Origin: Burkholderiales bacterium
GTDB lineage: Bacteria; Pseudomonadota; Gammaproteobacteria; Burkholderiales; Burkholderiaceae_C
Reading direction: 5' to 3'
DNA length: 41,253 nt
Assembly: GCA_026932425.1 (NCBI GenBank)
Contig: JAIXKN010000044.1
Coordinates: 1-41,253, forward strand
A program made the translations under genes and the position numbers. The stretch's first letter is position 1. Each line of letters starts with the position of its first letter. Below, piece by piece: positions 8,079-17,105 of this stretch. The notes beneath the pieces are model-generated. The model saw nothing but the letters and a program-made list of their open reading frames with translations. It was not told the origin of the DNA and searched no databases.

Positions 8079-8774
8079 ATGCCCGAGAACCCGCCACCAG
8101 CCGATACCGCACGCCAAGTGCGCAGCTACGTCCTGCGCGGCGGCCGCATGGGCAGCGGTCAGCAGCGCGCGCTGGCCGAACTGGGGCCTCGCTTCGTCCT
8201 GCCCTTTGGCCCCGAGCCGCTGCAGCCCGCGGCGGTGTTCGGGCGCGAGGCACCGCTGGTGCTGGAGATCGGCTTCGGCATGGGCGACGCCACCGCCGCT
8301 ATCGCCGCTGCACAGCCGCAGACCGATTTTCTCGGCGTCGAGGTGCACGAGGCAGGCGTCGGCGCGCTGCTGCGGCACATCGGCGAGCAGGGCCTCTCGA
8401 ACCTGCGCATCGTGCGCCACGACGCGGTCGAGGTGCTGCAGCAGATGATCGCGCCAGGGACGCTCGCCGCCGTGCACGTGTTCTTCCCCGATCCATGGCC
8501 GAAGAAGCGTCACCACAAGCGCCGCCTGATCCAGCCGCCATTCGTCGCACTGATCGCCAGCCGCCTGGCGCCCGGCGGCGTGCTGCACTGCGCGACCGAC
8601 TGGGAGCCCTACGCCGAACAGATGCTGCAGGTCCTGAGCCAGGAGCCGCTGCTGCGCAACACCGCAGAGGGCTACGCCCCGCGCCCCGACTATCGACCGC
8701 TGACCAAGTTCGAGGCGCGCGGCCTGCGCCTGGGCCATCCGGTGCGCGACCTGGTCTTCACTCGGACCAGTTGA
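8079..8774 (+). CDS. trmB: tRNA (guanine-N7)-methyltransferase
   Basis: TrmB makes 7-methylguanosine at position 46 of tRNAs, using S-adenosylmethionine. The 231-residue protein shows the SAM motif LEIGFGMGD (62-70) and the family signature [14 protein letters not shown] (137-150), with a C-terminal [12 protein letters not shown] segment. I chose ATG 8079 (MPENPPP), because the frame continues upstream only through unconserved sequence. The last 18 bases, including the stop, recur exactly at 10980-10997 at the end of uppP. Confidence 0.93.
   Translation: MPENPPPADTARQVRSYVLRGGRMGSGQQRALAELGPRFVLPFGPEPLQPAAVFGREAPLVLEIGFGMGDATAAIAAAQPQTDFLGVEVHEAGVGALLRHIGEQGLSNLRIVRHDAVEVLQQMIAPGTLAAVHVFFPDPWPKKRHHKRRLIQPPFVALIASRLAPGGVLHCATDWEPYAEQMLQVLSQEPLLRNTAEGYAPRPDYRPLTKFEARGLRLGHPVRDLVFTRTS
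8757..8774. repeat. 18-bp direct repeat, left copy (end of trmB)
   Basis: TTCACTCGGACCAGTTGA is identical to 10980-10997. Here it encodes the last residues and the stop of trmB. The two copies bracket the PEP-CTERM gene as an insertion would. Confidence 0.9.
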
Positions 8775-8829
8775 TCATTTCCACTCGGCGCCAGCGATCA
8801 CGTACCCTGCCGCGATCAGCTCTCTCGAG

Positions 8830-10662
8830 TCATGACTCCCGATTCAGGCGGCGCTGTGCGTAGCTTCCAACGGTCAGCAACCCGGCCAGGAACATCACAA
8901 TGGTCGCCGGCTCGGGCACGGCCTGAACGCTTTGCACGCTCAGCGTGAAGTCGCGGCTGTTGTAGATTGGATCGAAAGTGACGAGATGCGCACCGTCGCT
9001 GAACGTCCACGACGCGTTGGTGAAGCTGCCGCTGTAGCTGCCGTAGGTGATCAGTCTGAAGCTGTCCCCGACGCTCGGCAGGTAGCCGCCCAGGAAGTGC
9101 ACATCCACCTGTCCACCCAACGTTGTTGCACCGGCGAGCGCAAGCTTTCCGAAGCTGCCGAGGTCCGAAAATCCGAAGTCCAGCGTACCCTCATTGGCGA
9201 ATGACTCGGCCAACGCGACCGTGCCGCTGTCGAGCACCACCACACCACTGGCCGGATTGCTGAAAATGACGTTGATGTTGCTGACCCCATTGCCGCTACT
9301 CTTGATCAAGGTACCGTTGTTGACAAAGGAGTCAAAGTGGGAGCCAGCGATGGCGACATCCCCGCGCAAGTCATAGACGCCGTTGTTGGTCAGCGTGTGC
9401 GCGTTGCCCAGGCCAACCGTGCCATTGGCCGCGATCGTGCCCTTGTTGTCCAGCTCGGCATAGAGCGACTTTGCGAATCCCGACTCCACGGTCAGCGTCG
9501 TCCCCGCACCCACGGTCCAGTCGCCAATCATGGCCCCACCGGCCCAGGACGTATCCCCGTCCATCTGGGCACCGACTCCGGTCAAGCTACCGCCGGTCAG
9601 ACGCAGGTTGCCCGCGGTCGTGAAACTGCCGTTGAAGGTGCTGGAGTTGCTCACGGTGACCGTGCCTGCACCCGTGAATCGCGTGCCGCTGTCGAAGCTT
9701 GCGGCGCCGCTGCGAAAGTCGAGCGTGCCGCTGCTCACGTCGATCACGCCGCTGCCGCTGTTGCGGAACGTCGCATTGATCTGACTCGTGCCTGTTCCTG
9801 CACTCTTGACCAGCGTGGCGTTGTTGACAACGGATCCGCCCAGGTTCGTGGCAATCCCGATGTCCCCGCGCAGATCGTAGACGCCATCGTTGGTCAGCGT
9901 GCGCGAGTTGACCACGCCCAGCGGTCCCTCGGCAGCGATCGTGCCCTTGTTGTTCAGGTTGGCGCTCAGCTGCTTTGCCAATCCTGACTCCACGGTCAGC
10001 GTCGCCCCCGCACCCACGGTCCAGTCGCCAACCATGGTCCCGCCGGCCCAGGACGTATCCCCGTCCATCTGGGCAACGACTCCGGTCAAGCTACCGCCGG
10101 TCAACCGCAGGTTGTTCGCGGTCGTGAAAGCGCCGCTGAAACTGGCGGAGTTGCTCACGATGACCGTGCCTGCCCCCGTGAACTGGGTGCCGCTGGCAAA
10201 GCTCGCATCGCCGTGCCTGAATTCGATCGTGCCGGTGCGCACCTCCACGATGCCGGTGGCACCGTTGACGAAGGTGGGATCGACGTAGCTCGTACCTGAT
10301 CCGACGCTCTTGACGAAGCTCCCGTTGTTGACGAAGGTGCCACCAAGTACGTTGCCGAGACCGACGTCCGCTCTTAGGTCATAGAGCCCGTCGTTGGTCA
10401 GGGTTTGCGTATTCGCGAGGGCCATCATATCGGTGGCCACGATCGCGCCGGCGTTGCTGACGGACACGTTAAGGAGTTTCGTCGGCGTTCCCGGCACGAC
10501 GAAAAGCGTATCCGCCGCAAGTAGCGATGGAGGAATCCCGGTGTTGGTGAACGCACCACTCGCCCAGGTGTAGTTCGCTGCCGAGGCGGGGAGGACGAAC
10601 GAGATCGAGAGCGCGGCCGCAACAGCGGTCAGCGGAAACGAACAGCGCGTTTGTAGCTTCAT
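8830..10662 (-). CDS. Secreted repeat protein with PEP-CTERM sorting signal
   Basis: The protein has 610 residues. A signal peptide covers about 1-29, cleaved near PASA-AN. Three tandem units follow with an exact 168-residue spacing, each containing LTN(D/N)G.YDLR (starting at 88, 256 and 424), then VNN....KS and FTGAGTV.VSNS. The glycine, threonine and asparagine composition suggests a beta-helix or beta-solenoid, as in autotransporter passengers, but no beta-barrel is present. The C terminus has VPEP (582-585), a hydrophobic helix and a basic RRLNRES tail, the PEP-CTERM signal processed by an exosortase. A good ribosome site (GGGAGAAG) precedes ATG 10662. Role unknown, probably cell surface or biofilm matrix. 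Confidence 0.85.
   Translation of the reverse strand: MKLQTRCSFPLTAVAAALSISFVLPASAANYTWASGAFTNTGIPPSLLAADTLFVVPGTPTKLLNVSVSNAGAIVATDMMALANTQTLTNDGLYDLRADVGLGNVLGGTFVNNGSFVKSVGSGTSYVDPTFVNGATGIVEVRTGTIEFRHGDASFASGTQFTGAGTVIVSNSASFSGAFTTANNLRLTGGSLTGVVAQMDGDTSWAGGTMVGDWTVGAGATLTVESGLAKQLSANLNNKGTIAAEGPLGVVNSRTLTNDGVYDLRGDIGIATNLGGSVVNNATLVKSAGTGTSQINATFRNSGSGVIDVSSGTLDFRSGAASFDSGTRFTGAGTVTVSNSSTFNGSFTTAGNLRLTGGSLTGVGAQMDGDTSWAGGAMIGDWTVGAGTTLTVESGFAKSLYAELDNKGTIAANGTVGLGNAHTLTNNGVYDLRGDVAIAGSHFDSFVNNGTLIKSSGNGVSNINVIFSNPASGVVVLDSGTVALAESFANEGTLDFGFSDLGSFGKLALAGATTLGGQVDVHFLGGYLPSVGDSFRLITYGSYSGSFTNASWTFSDGAHLVTFDPIYNSRDFTLSVQSVQAVPEPATIVMFLAGLLTVGSYAQRRLNRES
9541..9600. repeat. Near-identical intragenic repeat, copy in the middle repeat unit
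   Basis: The stretch 9541-9599 differs by a single base from 10045-10103, exactly 504 bases (168 codons) away in the PEP-CTERM gene. The rest of the units has diverged much more, so this block is probably kept alike by recent duplication or gene conversion. Confidence 0.8.
10045..10104. repeat. Near-identical intragenic repeat, copy in the first repeat unit
   Basis: This is the partner of 9541-9600 at an offset of 504 bases. It encodes the segment LTGGSLTGV.AQMDGDTSWAG on the minus strand. Confidence 0.8.
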
Positions 10663-10979
10663 AGCCTTCTCCCGTCATCGACGGAACGCGCCGGAGATCC
10701 ATAGCCGAGCCATTTGCGGTGGCGAGCTTTGCCACCCATCCTTCCCGACGCGCAAAGACGGGCAGCGCAGCGCTGGCGCACAGTTTCGCACTGTTGTCGA
10801 GCGGCGGCCCCCCTCATTTAAGGGAGACTCATTCGTCAACCCCACACGACGACGGCCCCGCGGAATGGCGCGAGACCACCGGTGAGCGCGGCTCGAGATC
10901 GTCCGCCCTGAACCGTGCAGGAAATGATTCGTGATTCGTTCCCGGTCAATGGCCGTCCAGCACGATCGGGATGCGGGCT
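10663..10979. other. Non-coding region between the PEP-CTERM gene and uppP
   Basis: No supported gene is visible in this 317-base region. It should contain the PEP-CTERM gene promoter on the minus strand. Its far end is the right border of the segment enclosed by the 18-bp repeats. Its sequence is less regular in codon-type base use than its surroundings, and I see no clear terminator for the convergent arrangement. Confidence 0.5.
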
Positions 10980-10997
10980 TTCACTCGGACCAGTTGA
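10980..10997. repeat. 18-bp direct repeat, right copy (end of uppP)
   Basis: This exact copy of 8757-8774 contains the uppP stop codon (TCA on the + strand at 10981-10983) and its last codons, which read NWSE. In a genome without the insert, trmB and uppP would converge and overlap by about 14 bases within this sequence. Confidence 0.9.
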
Positions 10998-11838
10998 CGA
11001 TCCCCGTGTAGGCCGTCAGCAGCACGATCGCGCCGAAGACGACGCGGTACCAGGCAAACACCCGGAAATCGTGCGTCGAGACGTAGCGGATGAGCCAGCG
11101 GATGCACAGCAGCGCGGCGATGAAGGCAACGACCGAGCCAACGGCGAAGAGCGGCAGGTCCGACGCCGCCAGGTGCTCGCGCTGCTTCCAGACCGAATAG
11201 ACGCCGGCGCCGACGAGCGTCGGGATGCCGAGGTAGAAGCTGAACTCGGTGGCGCCGCGGCGCGAGAAGCCGAGCACCATCGCGCCGATGATCGTGGCAC
11301 CGCTGCGGCTGGTGCCCGGAATCAGCGCCAGGCATTGCAGCAGGCCGACCTTGAGTGCATCCATCGCGCTCATGTCGTCGACCGTCTCGACCCGCGCGCG
11401 GCGGTGGCCTTCGAGGTCACGCTCGCCGAAACGCCGGTGATGCCGCGCCTCGGCCCAGAGGATCACGAGGCCGCCGACGATGAACGCGGTCGCCACCGGC
11501 ACCGGGTGAAAGAGGTGACGCTTGACCAGCGAACCGAAGGCCAAGCCCAGCACGACGGCCGGCAGGAAGGCAATCAGCACGTTCTGCGCGAAGCGCCGCG
11601 CCACCGCCTCGCGCGTGAAGCCGCGGACGGTGCCGAGCAGCCGCTCGCGGTATTCCCAGATCACGGCCAGGATCGCGCCGGTCTGGATCGCGATCTCGAA
11701 GACCTTGACCGTCTCGCCGGTGAAGTCCAGCAGCGATCCCGTGAGGATCAGGTGCCCGGTCGAGGAGATCGGCAGGAATTCGGTCAGGCCCTCGACCACC
11801 CCCATCACGGCGGCCTTCAGCAAGAGCAGGGGTTCCAT
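10981..11838 (-). CDS. uppP: Undecaprenyl-diphosphatase (BacA type)
   Basis: UppP dephosphorylates undecaprenyl pyrophosphate in the inner membrane, recycling the lipid carrier for peptidoglycan and other wall polymers. It also gives low-level bacitracin resistance. The 285-residue protein has the two family motifs, [20 protein letters not shown] at the N terminus (catalytic Glu and Ser-Ser-Thr) and [10 protein letters not shown] in the middle, with the expected set of hydrophobic segments. It ends in ATP-independent transporter-like hydrophobic helices and GIVNWSE. It faces away from the TetR gene upstream, with a 219-base divergent promoter region between. Confidence 0.96.
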   Translation of the reverse strand: MEPLLLLKAAVMGVVEGLTEFLPISSTGHLILTGSLLDFTGETVKVFEIAIQTGAILAVIWEYRERLLGTVRGFTREAVARRFAQNVLIAFLPAVVLGLAFGSLVKRHLFHPVPVATAFIVGGLVILWAEARHHRRFGERDLEGHRRARVETVDDMSAMDALKVGLLQCLALIPGTSRSGATIIGAMVLGFSRRGATEFSFYLGIPTLVGAGVYSVWKQREHLAASDLPLFAVGSVVAFIAALLCIRWLIRYVSTHDFRVFAWYRVVFGAIVLLTAYTGIVNWSE

Positions 11839-12034
11839 GTCTTCGGGTCGTCAGCGGCTCGTCGGCGGCAGCGGAAGGCGGTGAAGGGCCGCGGATGATA
11901 GTGGCCAGGCTGAGGTCAGCGTCCTCATGCTTCACGCCGGAAGTGCGGGCTTTGCACGCTCGCGCGGCCCGCTGGATGCGACCAGGGCCGCAAGGGTGGG
12001 GAGGGCATCTGGCTCGGACCCGTTACGTTATAGT

Positions 12035-12048
12035 ACTGACCAGTCAGT
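12035..12048. promoter_or_regulatory. Probable TetR operator upstream of the efflux operon
   Basis: ACTGAC-CA-GTCAGT forms 6-bp perfect arms, 9 bases upstream of the TetR-family start codon, and follows TTATAGT, which could serve as a -10 region. Operators of this shape (TGACTGGTCAGT-like) are common for TetR/AcrR autorepressors. Binding here would block the regulator and the co-transcribed pump genes. Confidence 0.6.
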
Positions 12049-12057
12049 CATTAAAAA

Positions 12058-12705
12058 GTGAACCCGATCGGCCCTACCCGCCAGCGCCGCAAGGAGATCC
12101 GGCCGCAGCAACTGCTCGCGGCGGCGCTCACGCTCTTCGTCGAAAAGGGTTTCGCCGCCGCAAGGGTCGAGGAGGTCGCGAGGCTGGCCGGCGTCTCCAA
12201 GGGCACGCTCTACCTCTACTACCCGAGCAAGACCGAGCTCTTCAAGGCCGTCGTGCGCGAGAACATCGCGACACTCATCGGTGAAGCACACGAGATCGTC
12301 GCCGGGGCTGCAGGCAGCTCCGCGGAACTCATCGGCATGCTGCTCACCGGCTGGTGGGAGCGCGTCGCCGGCTCGCAGGTCGGCGGCCTGCACAAGGTCA
12401 TGCTGGCCGAGGTGGGCAACTTTCCGGAACTTGCCCAGTTCTACGTCGACGAGGTGATCCGCCCGGCGCACCGGCTCTTCGAGGCCCTGATCCGTCGCGG
12501 CATCGAGCGCGGCGAGTTCCGCCCTGTGGACGCACCCGCGGTTGCGCACGCGGTGATGACGCCGGTGCTCTTCCTGATGCTGCACGAGCACTCCTTCGGG
12601 GCTTGCCCGATCGAGGGTTTCGAGATCGACCCGGCCGCGACGCTGACCGCGCACGCCGACCTGATGCTGCAGGGCCTGTGCGCCCGCGCGGAAATAAGCC
12701 CATGA
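12058..12705 (+). CDS. TetR/AcrR-family transcriptional regulator of the adjacent efflux pump
   Basis: This 215-residue repressor has an N-terminal helix-turn-helix (QQLLAAALTLFVEKGFAAAR, then VEEVARLAGVSKGTLYLYYP) in the first 60 residues and an all-helical ligand-binding C-terminal domain. It starts with GTG at 12058, directly behind a palindromic operator candidate. Its stop overlaps the membrane fusion protein start (ATGA at 12702), so it is the first gene of a TetR-MFP-RND operon and most likely represses it until a toxic ligand binds. The ligand is unknown. Confidence 0.9.
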   Translation: MNPIGPTRQRRKEIRPQQLLAAALTLFVEKGFAAARVEEVARLAGVSKGTLYLYYPSKTELFKAVVRENIATLIGEAHEIVAGAAGSSAELIGMLLTGWWERVAGSQVGGLHKVMLAEVGNFPELAQFYVDEVIRPAHRLFEALIRRGIERGEFRPVDAPAVAHAVMTPVLFLMLHEHSFGACPIEGFEIDPAATLTAHADLMLQGLCARAEISP

Positions 12706-13898
12706 ACAAGCCCGCCAGCCACCGCACCCGCTGGATCCTCGTCCTCGTCGTCGTCGCGCTGGCCTTCGGCCTGGCACTGATGCGCGCACTCGACAAGCGC
12801 CGCGAAGCGGCAGCCGCCGCGTCGGCGCCCACAGCCACCTCGGCAGCCGCGTTGGAACTGCTGCCCGGCGACCTCGTCCAGGCCGTGCCGCGGGAACTCG
12901 TCGCGACGGTCGCCGTCTCCGGTGGCCTGCAGGCGGTGGACAGCGCGATCGTCAAGGCCAAGGTCGCCGGCGAGCTGCGGGCGCTCTCGGTGCGCGAAGG
13001 CGATGCGGTCAAGGCCGGCCAGCTCATCGGGCGCATCGACGCAAGCGAGTACGAATGGCGGTTGCGCCAGGCCGAGGACCAGGCCGCCGCATCGAAGGCG
13101 CAGCTCGACATCGCCGAGCGGACGCTCGCCAACAACCGTGCGCTCGTCGAGCAGGGCTTCATCTCGCGCAACGCGCTCGACACCGCGGTGAACAACGCCG
13201 CCGCCGCGCGCGCCTCGCTGCAGGCTGCCCATGCCGCCGCGGAGCTCGCGCGCAAGGCGGTGCGCGACGCGGAGCTCCGTGCACCGCTCTCGGGCCTGAT
13301 CTCGCAGCGCTTCGTCCAGCCGGGCGAGCGCGTCAACGTCGATGGCCGCATCGTCGAGATCGTCGACCTGTCGCGCCTCGAACTGCAGGCGGCGGTCCCG
13401 GCCGAGGAGATCGCCGCGCTGCGCGTGGGGCAGCGCGCGCGGCTCGAAGTCGACGGCGTGTCCAGCCCGGTGGCCGCACGCGTGGCGCGCATCAACCCGG
13501 CGACGCAGGGCGGCACGCGCGCGGTGATCGCCTACCTGGCCGTCGAGCCCATGCCCGGGCTGCGCCAGGGCCTGTTCGCGCAGGGGAGCGTGCAGACCGG
13601 CGGTCGCATGGCGCTGGCGCTGCCGCAGAGCGCGCTGCGCACCGACCGCAGCCGGCCGCAGGTGCTGGTGGCCGAGGACGGCCAGGTGCGTGCGCGCAGC
13701 GTCGAGCTGGGTGCACGCGGCGAAGCCGATTTCGGCGCCGGGCCCGAGCCGGCGGTCGAGGCGACCGAGGGCCTGAGCGAAGGCGCGATCGTGCTGCGCG
13801 CAAGCGTGGGCAACCTGCCCGACGGCACGCAGCTGCAGCTGCCGCAGCCTGCCGTCGGGGCGCCGGTTGCCGTCCCGCCCGGCGCCCCCCGCCCCTGA
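12702..13898 (+). CDS. RND efflux membrane fusion protein (periplasmic adaptor)
   Basis: The 398-residue adaptor links an inner-membrane RND pump to an outer-membrane channel. A single N-terminal membrane segment (residues 10-27) anchors it, and there is no lipobox. It has the typical order of a barrel-sandwich half (VKAKVAGELRALSVREGDAV), a helical hairpin rich in alanine (about residues 110-190), the second sandwich half (LRAPLSGLISQRFVQPGERV) and a beta-barrel domain. The proline-rich C-terminal tail is unusual but probably unstructured. It overlaps the regulator by four bases and is followed after 15 bases by the pump. Confidence 0.92.
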   Translation: MNKPASHRTRWILVLVVVALAFGLALMRALDKRREAAAAASAPTATSAAALELLPGDLVQAVPRELVATVAVSGGLQAVDSAIVKAKVAGELRALSVREGDAVKAGQLIGRIDASEYEWRLRQAEDQAAASKAQLDIAERTLANNRALVEQGFISRNALDTAVNNAAAARASLQAAHAAAELARKAVRDAELRAPLSGLISQRFVQPGERVNVDGRIVEIVDLSRLELQAAVPAEEIAALRVGQRARLEVDGVSSPVAARVARINPATQGGTRAVIAYLAVEPMPGLRQGLFAQGSVQTGGRMALALPQSALRTDRSRPQVLVAEDGQVRARSVELGARGEADFGAGPEPAVEATEGLSEGAIVLRASVGNLPDGTQLQLPQPAVGAPVAVPPGAPRP

Positions 13899-13913
13899 GC
13901 GAGGCGACACGCC

Positions 13914-16900
13914 ATGTGGTTCACGCGCGTCTCGATCGCCAACCCGGTGATGGCGACGATGGTCATGCTGGCCTTCGTCGTGCTGGGCCTCTTCAGCTAC
14001 CAGCGGCTGTCGATCGACCAGTTTCCCGACGTCGACATCCCGACCGTCGTCGTGCAGATCGACTATCCCGGCGCCTCGCCGGAGATCGTCGAGGCCGAGG
14101 TCACCAAGCGCATCGAGGAAGCGGTCAACACCGTCGCCGGCATCGACACGGTGTTCTCGCGCTCCTACCAGGGCAGCTCCGTCGTCATCGTGCAGTTCAA
14201 CCTGCACGTCGACGGCCGTCGCGCCGCCGAGGACGTGCGCGAGAAGGTCGCGCTCGTGCGCCCGCTGCTGCGCGAGGAGGTGAAGGAGCCGCGCATCTCG
14301 CGCTTCGACCCCGCGGCGCAGCCGATCTTCAACGTCGCGCTGCTCTCCCCCGACGGCAGCGCCAGCGCCCAGGACCTCACCACCTTCGCCACCCAGGTGC
14401 TGCAGAAGCGGCTGGAGAACGTGCGCGGCGTCGGCGCGGTGAGCGTCATCGGCGGCGTCGCGCGCGAGATCCAGATCCAGCTGCGGCCCGAGGCGCTCGA
14501 GGCGCTGGGCGTCGGCGTCGACCAGGTCGTGGCCGCCGTGCGCAGCGAGAACCAGGAACTGCCGCTGGGCGAGCTGCGCTCGCCCGAGCGCGAGACCATG
14601 GTCCAGCTCGACGCGCGGATGAAGGCGCCGGCGGACTTCCGCGACATCGTCGTCGCGCGTCGCGGCACCGGCGCGCCGGTCAGGCTCTGGCAGGTCGCCG
14701 ACGTCGTCGACGGCCCGCAGGAGGCCCAGACGCTTGCGCTCTACAACGGACAGCGCACGGTGCTGCTCTCGGTGCAGAAGAGCCAGGGCGAGAACACGAT
14801 CGCGGTCGCCGACGGCCTCGCGCAGGCGCTGGCGGACGCGCAGCCGCTGCTGCCACCGGGCATGCGCACCGAGGTCAACCGCGACAACTCGCGCGCGATC
14901 CGCGTCTCGGTGGCCAACGTGCGGCAGACGCTCTTCGAGGGCGCGCTGCTGACGATCGGCATCGTCTTCCTCTTCCTCAACAGCTGGCGCTCGACCGTCA
15001 TCACCGGGCTGACGCTGCCGATCGCGCTGATCGGCACCTTCCTCTTCATGTACGCCGGCGGCTTCACGATCAACACGGTGACGCTGATGGCGCTGTCGCT
15101 GTGCGTGGGCCTGCTGATCGACGACGCGATCGTCGTGCGCGAGAACATCGTGCGCCACGCGCAGATGGGCAAGGGCACGCGCGAGGCAGCGCTGCAGGGC
15201 ACCCAGGAGATCGGCCTGGCCGTGCTCGCGACGACGCTGTCGATCGTCGCCGTGTTCCTGCCGATCGGCTTCATGGGCGGCATCGTCGGCAAGTTCTTCC
15301 ACGAGTTCGGCATCACGATCGTCGCGGCGGTGCTGATCTCGATGTTCGTGAGCTTCACGCTCGACCCGATGCTCTCCAGCGTCTGGCACGACCCGCAGGC
15401 GCACGGCCAGCCCGAGGGTGCGCCGCAGGGCTGGTACGAACGCACGATCGGCCGCGTCACCGGCGCCTTCGACCGGCTGACCGCACATCTGGCCGACGTC
15501 TACCAGGCGATCCTCGCCTGGGCACTGGTGCACCGCGTCAAGACGGTGGCGATCGCGGTCGCGAGCTTTGCCGCGAGCTTCGCGATCCTGCCGCTGCTCG
15601 GCGCGGAGTTCGTCCCGCAGGCCGACTTCTCGGAGACCATCGTCAACTTCGAGACGCCGGTGGGCTCCTCGCTCGAGGCCACGGAAGCACGCGCGCGGCA
15701 GATCGACGCCGCGCTGCGTGAACTGCCGGAGGTGCGCCACACGGTCACGACGATCAACAGCGGCTACGCCCTGGGCAAGAACGTCGGCTCGGTCTACGTG
15801 CGCTTCGTCGATCGCAAGGAGCGCAAGCGCAGCGTCGACCAGATGACGCCGCCGCTGCGCGAGCGCCTCGCGCGCATCCCCGGCGTGCGCATCACCAACC
15901 TCGGCGTGCCCGACCTCGGCGGCGGCAAGACGCTGCAGTTCTCGATCCAGGGCCCGGACCTGGGCGAACTCGAGCGCCTGTGGCGGCAGGTCGGCCCGCG
16001 ACTGGCGGCGATCCCGGGGCTCGTGGACCTCAACAGCTCGCTCGAGCCCGACAAGCCGACGGTGGCGATCCGCATGAAGCGCGAGGCCGCCGCCGACCTC
16101 GGGCTCAACGCGAACGCCGTGGCCGCTGCGCTGCGGGTGCTGGTCGCAGGCCAGACCGTGGGCAACTGGCGCGCCGACGACGACGAGACCTACGACGTCG
16201 TCGTGCGCCTGGCGCCGCAGGCGCGCGTGCAGGCCGGGCAGCTGCAGCGCCTGCCGCTGGTGGTCGGCACGGCGGCCGACGGCAGTGCGCGCATCGTGCG
16301 CGTGCAGCAGGTCGCCGAGGTGCTGCCGGACACCGGACTCAACCAGATCAACCGCCGCGACCTCACGCGCGAGGTCAACGTCGACGCGAACACGCAGGGC
16401 CGCAGCTCCGGGGATGTCTCCGCCGACATCCGACGCGTGCTCGACGACACCGCCTGGCCGCCGGGCTATCGGTACAGCTTCGGCGGCTCGACCAAGTACA
16501 TGCAGGAGAGCTTCGGCTTCGCGATGATGGCGCTGGCGCTGGCGGTGGTCTTCATCTACATGATCCTCGCGAGCCAGTTCAGGAGCTTCCTGCAGCCGCT
16601 GGCGCTGATGAGCTCGCTGCCGCTGACGCTGATCGGCGTCGTGCTCGCGCTGCTGCTCTTCGGCTCCACGCTCAACATGTTCTCGATCATCGGCATCGTG
16701 ATGCTGATGGGCCTGGTGACGAAGAACGCAATCCTGCTCGTGGACTTCGCGATCCGGGCGCGAGAAGCCGGCGTCGAGCGCACGCAGGCGCTGCTGGACG
16801 CCGCGCGCGTGCGGCTGCGCCCGATCCTGATGACGACGCTGGCGATGATCTTCGGCATGATGCCCCTCGCCTTCTCGGCCACCGAGGGCTCCGAGCAGCG

Positions 16901-17069
16901 CTCGCCGATGGGCCAGGCGGTGATCGGCGGCGTCATCACGTCCTCGCTGCTGACGCTGGTCGTGGTGCCGGTCATCTACTGCTGGCTGGACGACCTCGCG
17001 CAGGCTCTGGCCCGGCGCCGGCATCGGCGCGACGGGCAGAGTCAGCCTGATGCCAAGCAAGCCGCCTAG
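13914..17069 (+). CDS. RND efflux transporter permease (HAE-1 type)
   Basis: This 1051-residue inner-membrane proton antiporter is the usual size for HAE-1 drug pumps (AcrB/MdtB/MexK-like). It begins MWFTRVSIANPVMATMVMLA and has two repeats of six helices with large periplasmic loops. The proton-relay aspartates are present in CVGLLIDDAIVVRENIVRHA, and the partner lysine is present in MGLVTKNAILLVDFA. Together with the adaptor it should export hydrophobic or amphiphilic compounds. The outer-membrane partner may be the TolC-like protein at 17872-19197. The substrate cannot be read from the sequence. Confidence 0.95.
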   Translation: MWFTRVSIANPVMATMVMLAFVVLGLFSYQRLSIDQFPDVDIPTVVVQIDYPGASPEIVEAEVTKRIEEAVNTVAGIDTVFSRSYQGSSVVIVQFNLHVDGRRAAEDVREKVALVRPLLREEVKEPRISRFDPAAQPIFNVALLSPDGSASAQDLTTFATQVLQKRLENVRGVGAVSVIGGVAREIQIQLRPEALEALGVGVDQVVAAVRSENQELPLGELRSPERETMVQLDARMKAPADFRDIVVARRGTGAPVRLWQVADVVDGPQEAQTLALYNGQRTVLLSVQKSQGENTIAVADGLAQALADAQPLLPPGMRTEVNRDNSRAIRVSVANVRQTLFEGALLTIGIVFLFLNSWRSTVITGLTLPIALIGTFLFMYAGGFTINTVTLMALSLCVGLLIDDAIVVRENIVRHAQMGKGTREAALQGTQEIGLAVLATTLSIVAVFLPIGFMGGIVGKFFHEFGITIVAAVLISMFVSFTLDPMLSSVWHDPQAHGQPEGAPQGWYERTIGRVTGAFDRLTAHLADVYQAILAWALVHRVKTVAIAVASFAASFAILPLLGAEFVPQADFSETIVNFETPVGSSLEATEARARQIDAALRELPEVRHTVTTINSGYALGKNVGSVYVRFVDRKERKRSVDQMTPPLRERLARIPGVRITNLGVPDLGGGKTLQFSIQGPDLGELERLWRQVGPRLAAIPGLVDLNSSLEPDKPTVAIRMKREAAADLGLNANAVAAALRVLVAGQTVGNWRADDDETYDVVVRLAPQARVQAGQLQRLPLVVGTAADGSARIVRVQQVAEVLPDTGLNQINRRDLTREVNVDANTQGRSSGDVSADIRRVLDDTAWPPGYRYSFGGSTKYMQESFGFAMMALALAVVFIYMILASQFRSFLQPLALMSSLPLTLIGVVLALLLFGSTLNMFSIIGIVMLMGLVTKNAILLVDFAIRAREAGVERTQALLDAARVRLRPILMTTLAMIFGMMPLAFSATEGSEQRSPMGQAVIGGVITSSLLTLVVVPVIYCWLDDLAQALARRRHRRDGQSQPDAKQAA

Positions 17070-17105
17070 AATCCCCCGGGTCTATCCGACAATACCCCAT
17101 ACCGT

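Noticed and set aside
12441..17060. A 1539-codon open frame on the minus strand
   Set aside because: It lies antisense to the MFP and RND genes, is rich in His, Arg, Asp and Gln, and has no recognisable motif. It is an effect of the GC-rich third positions of the real genes.
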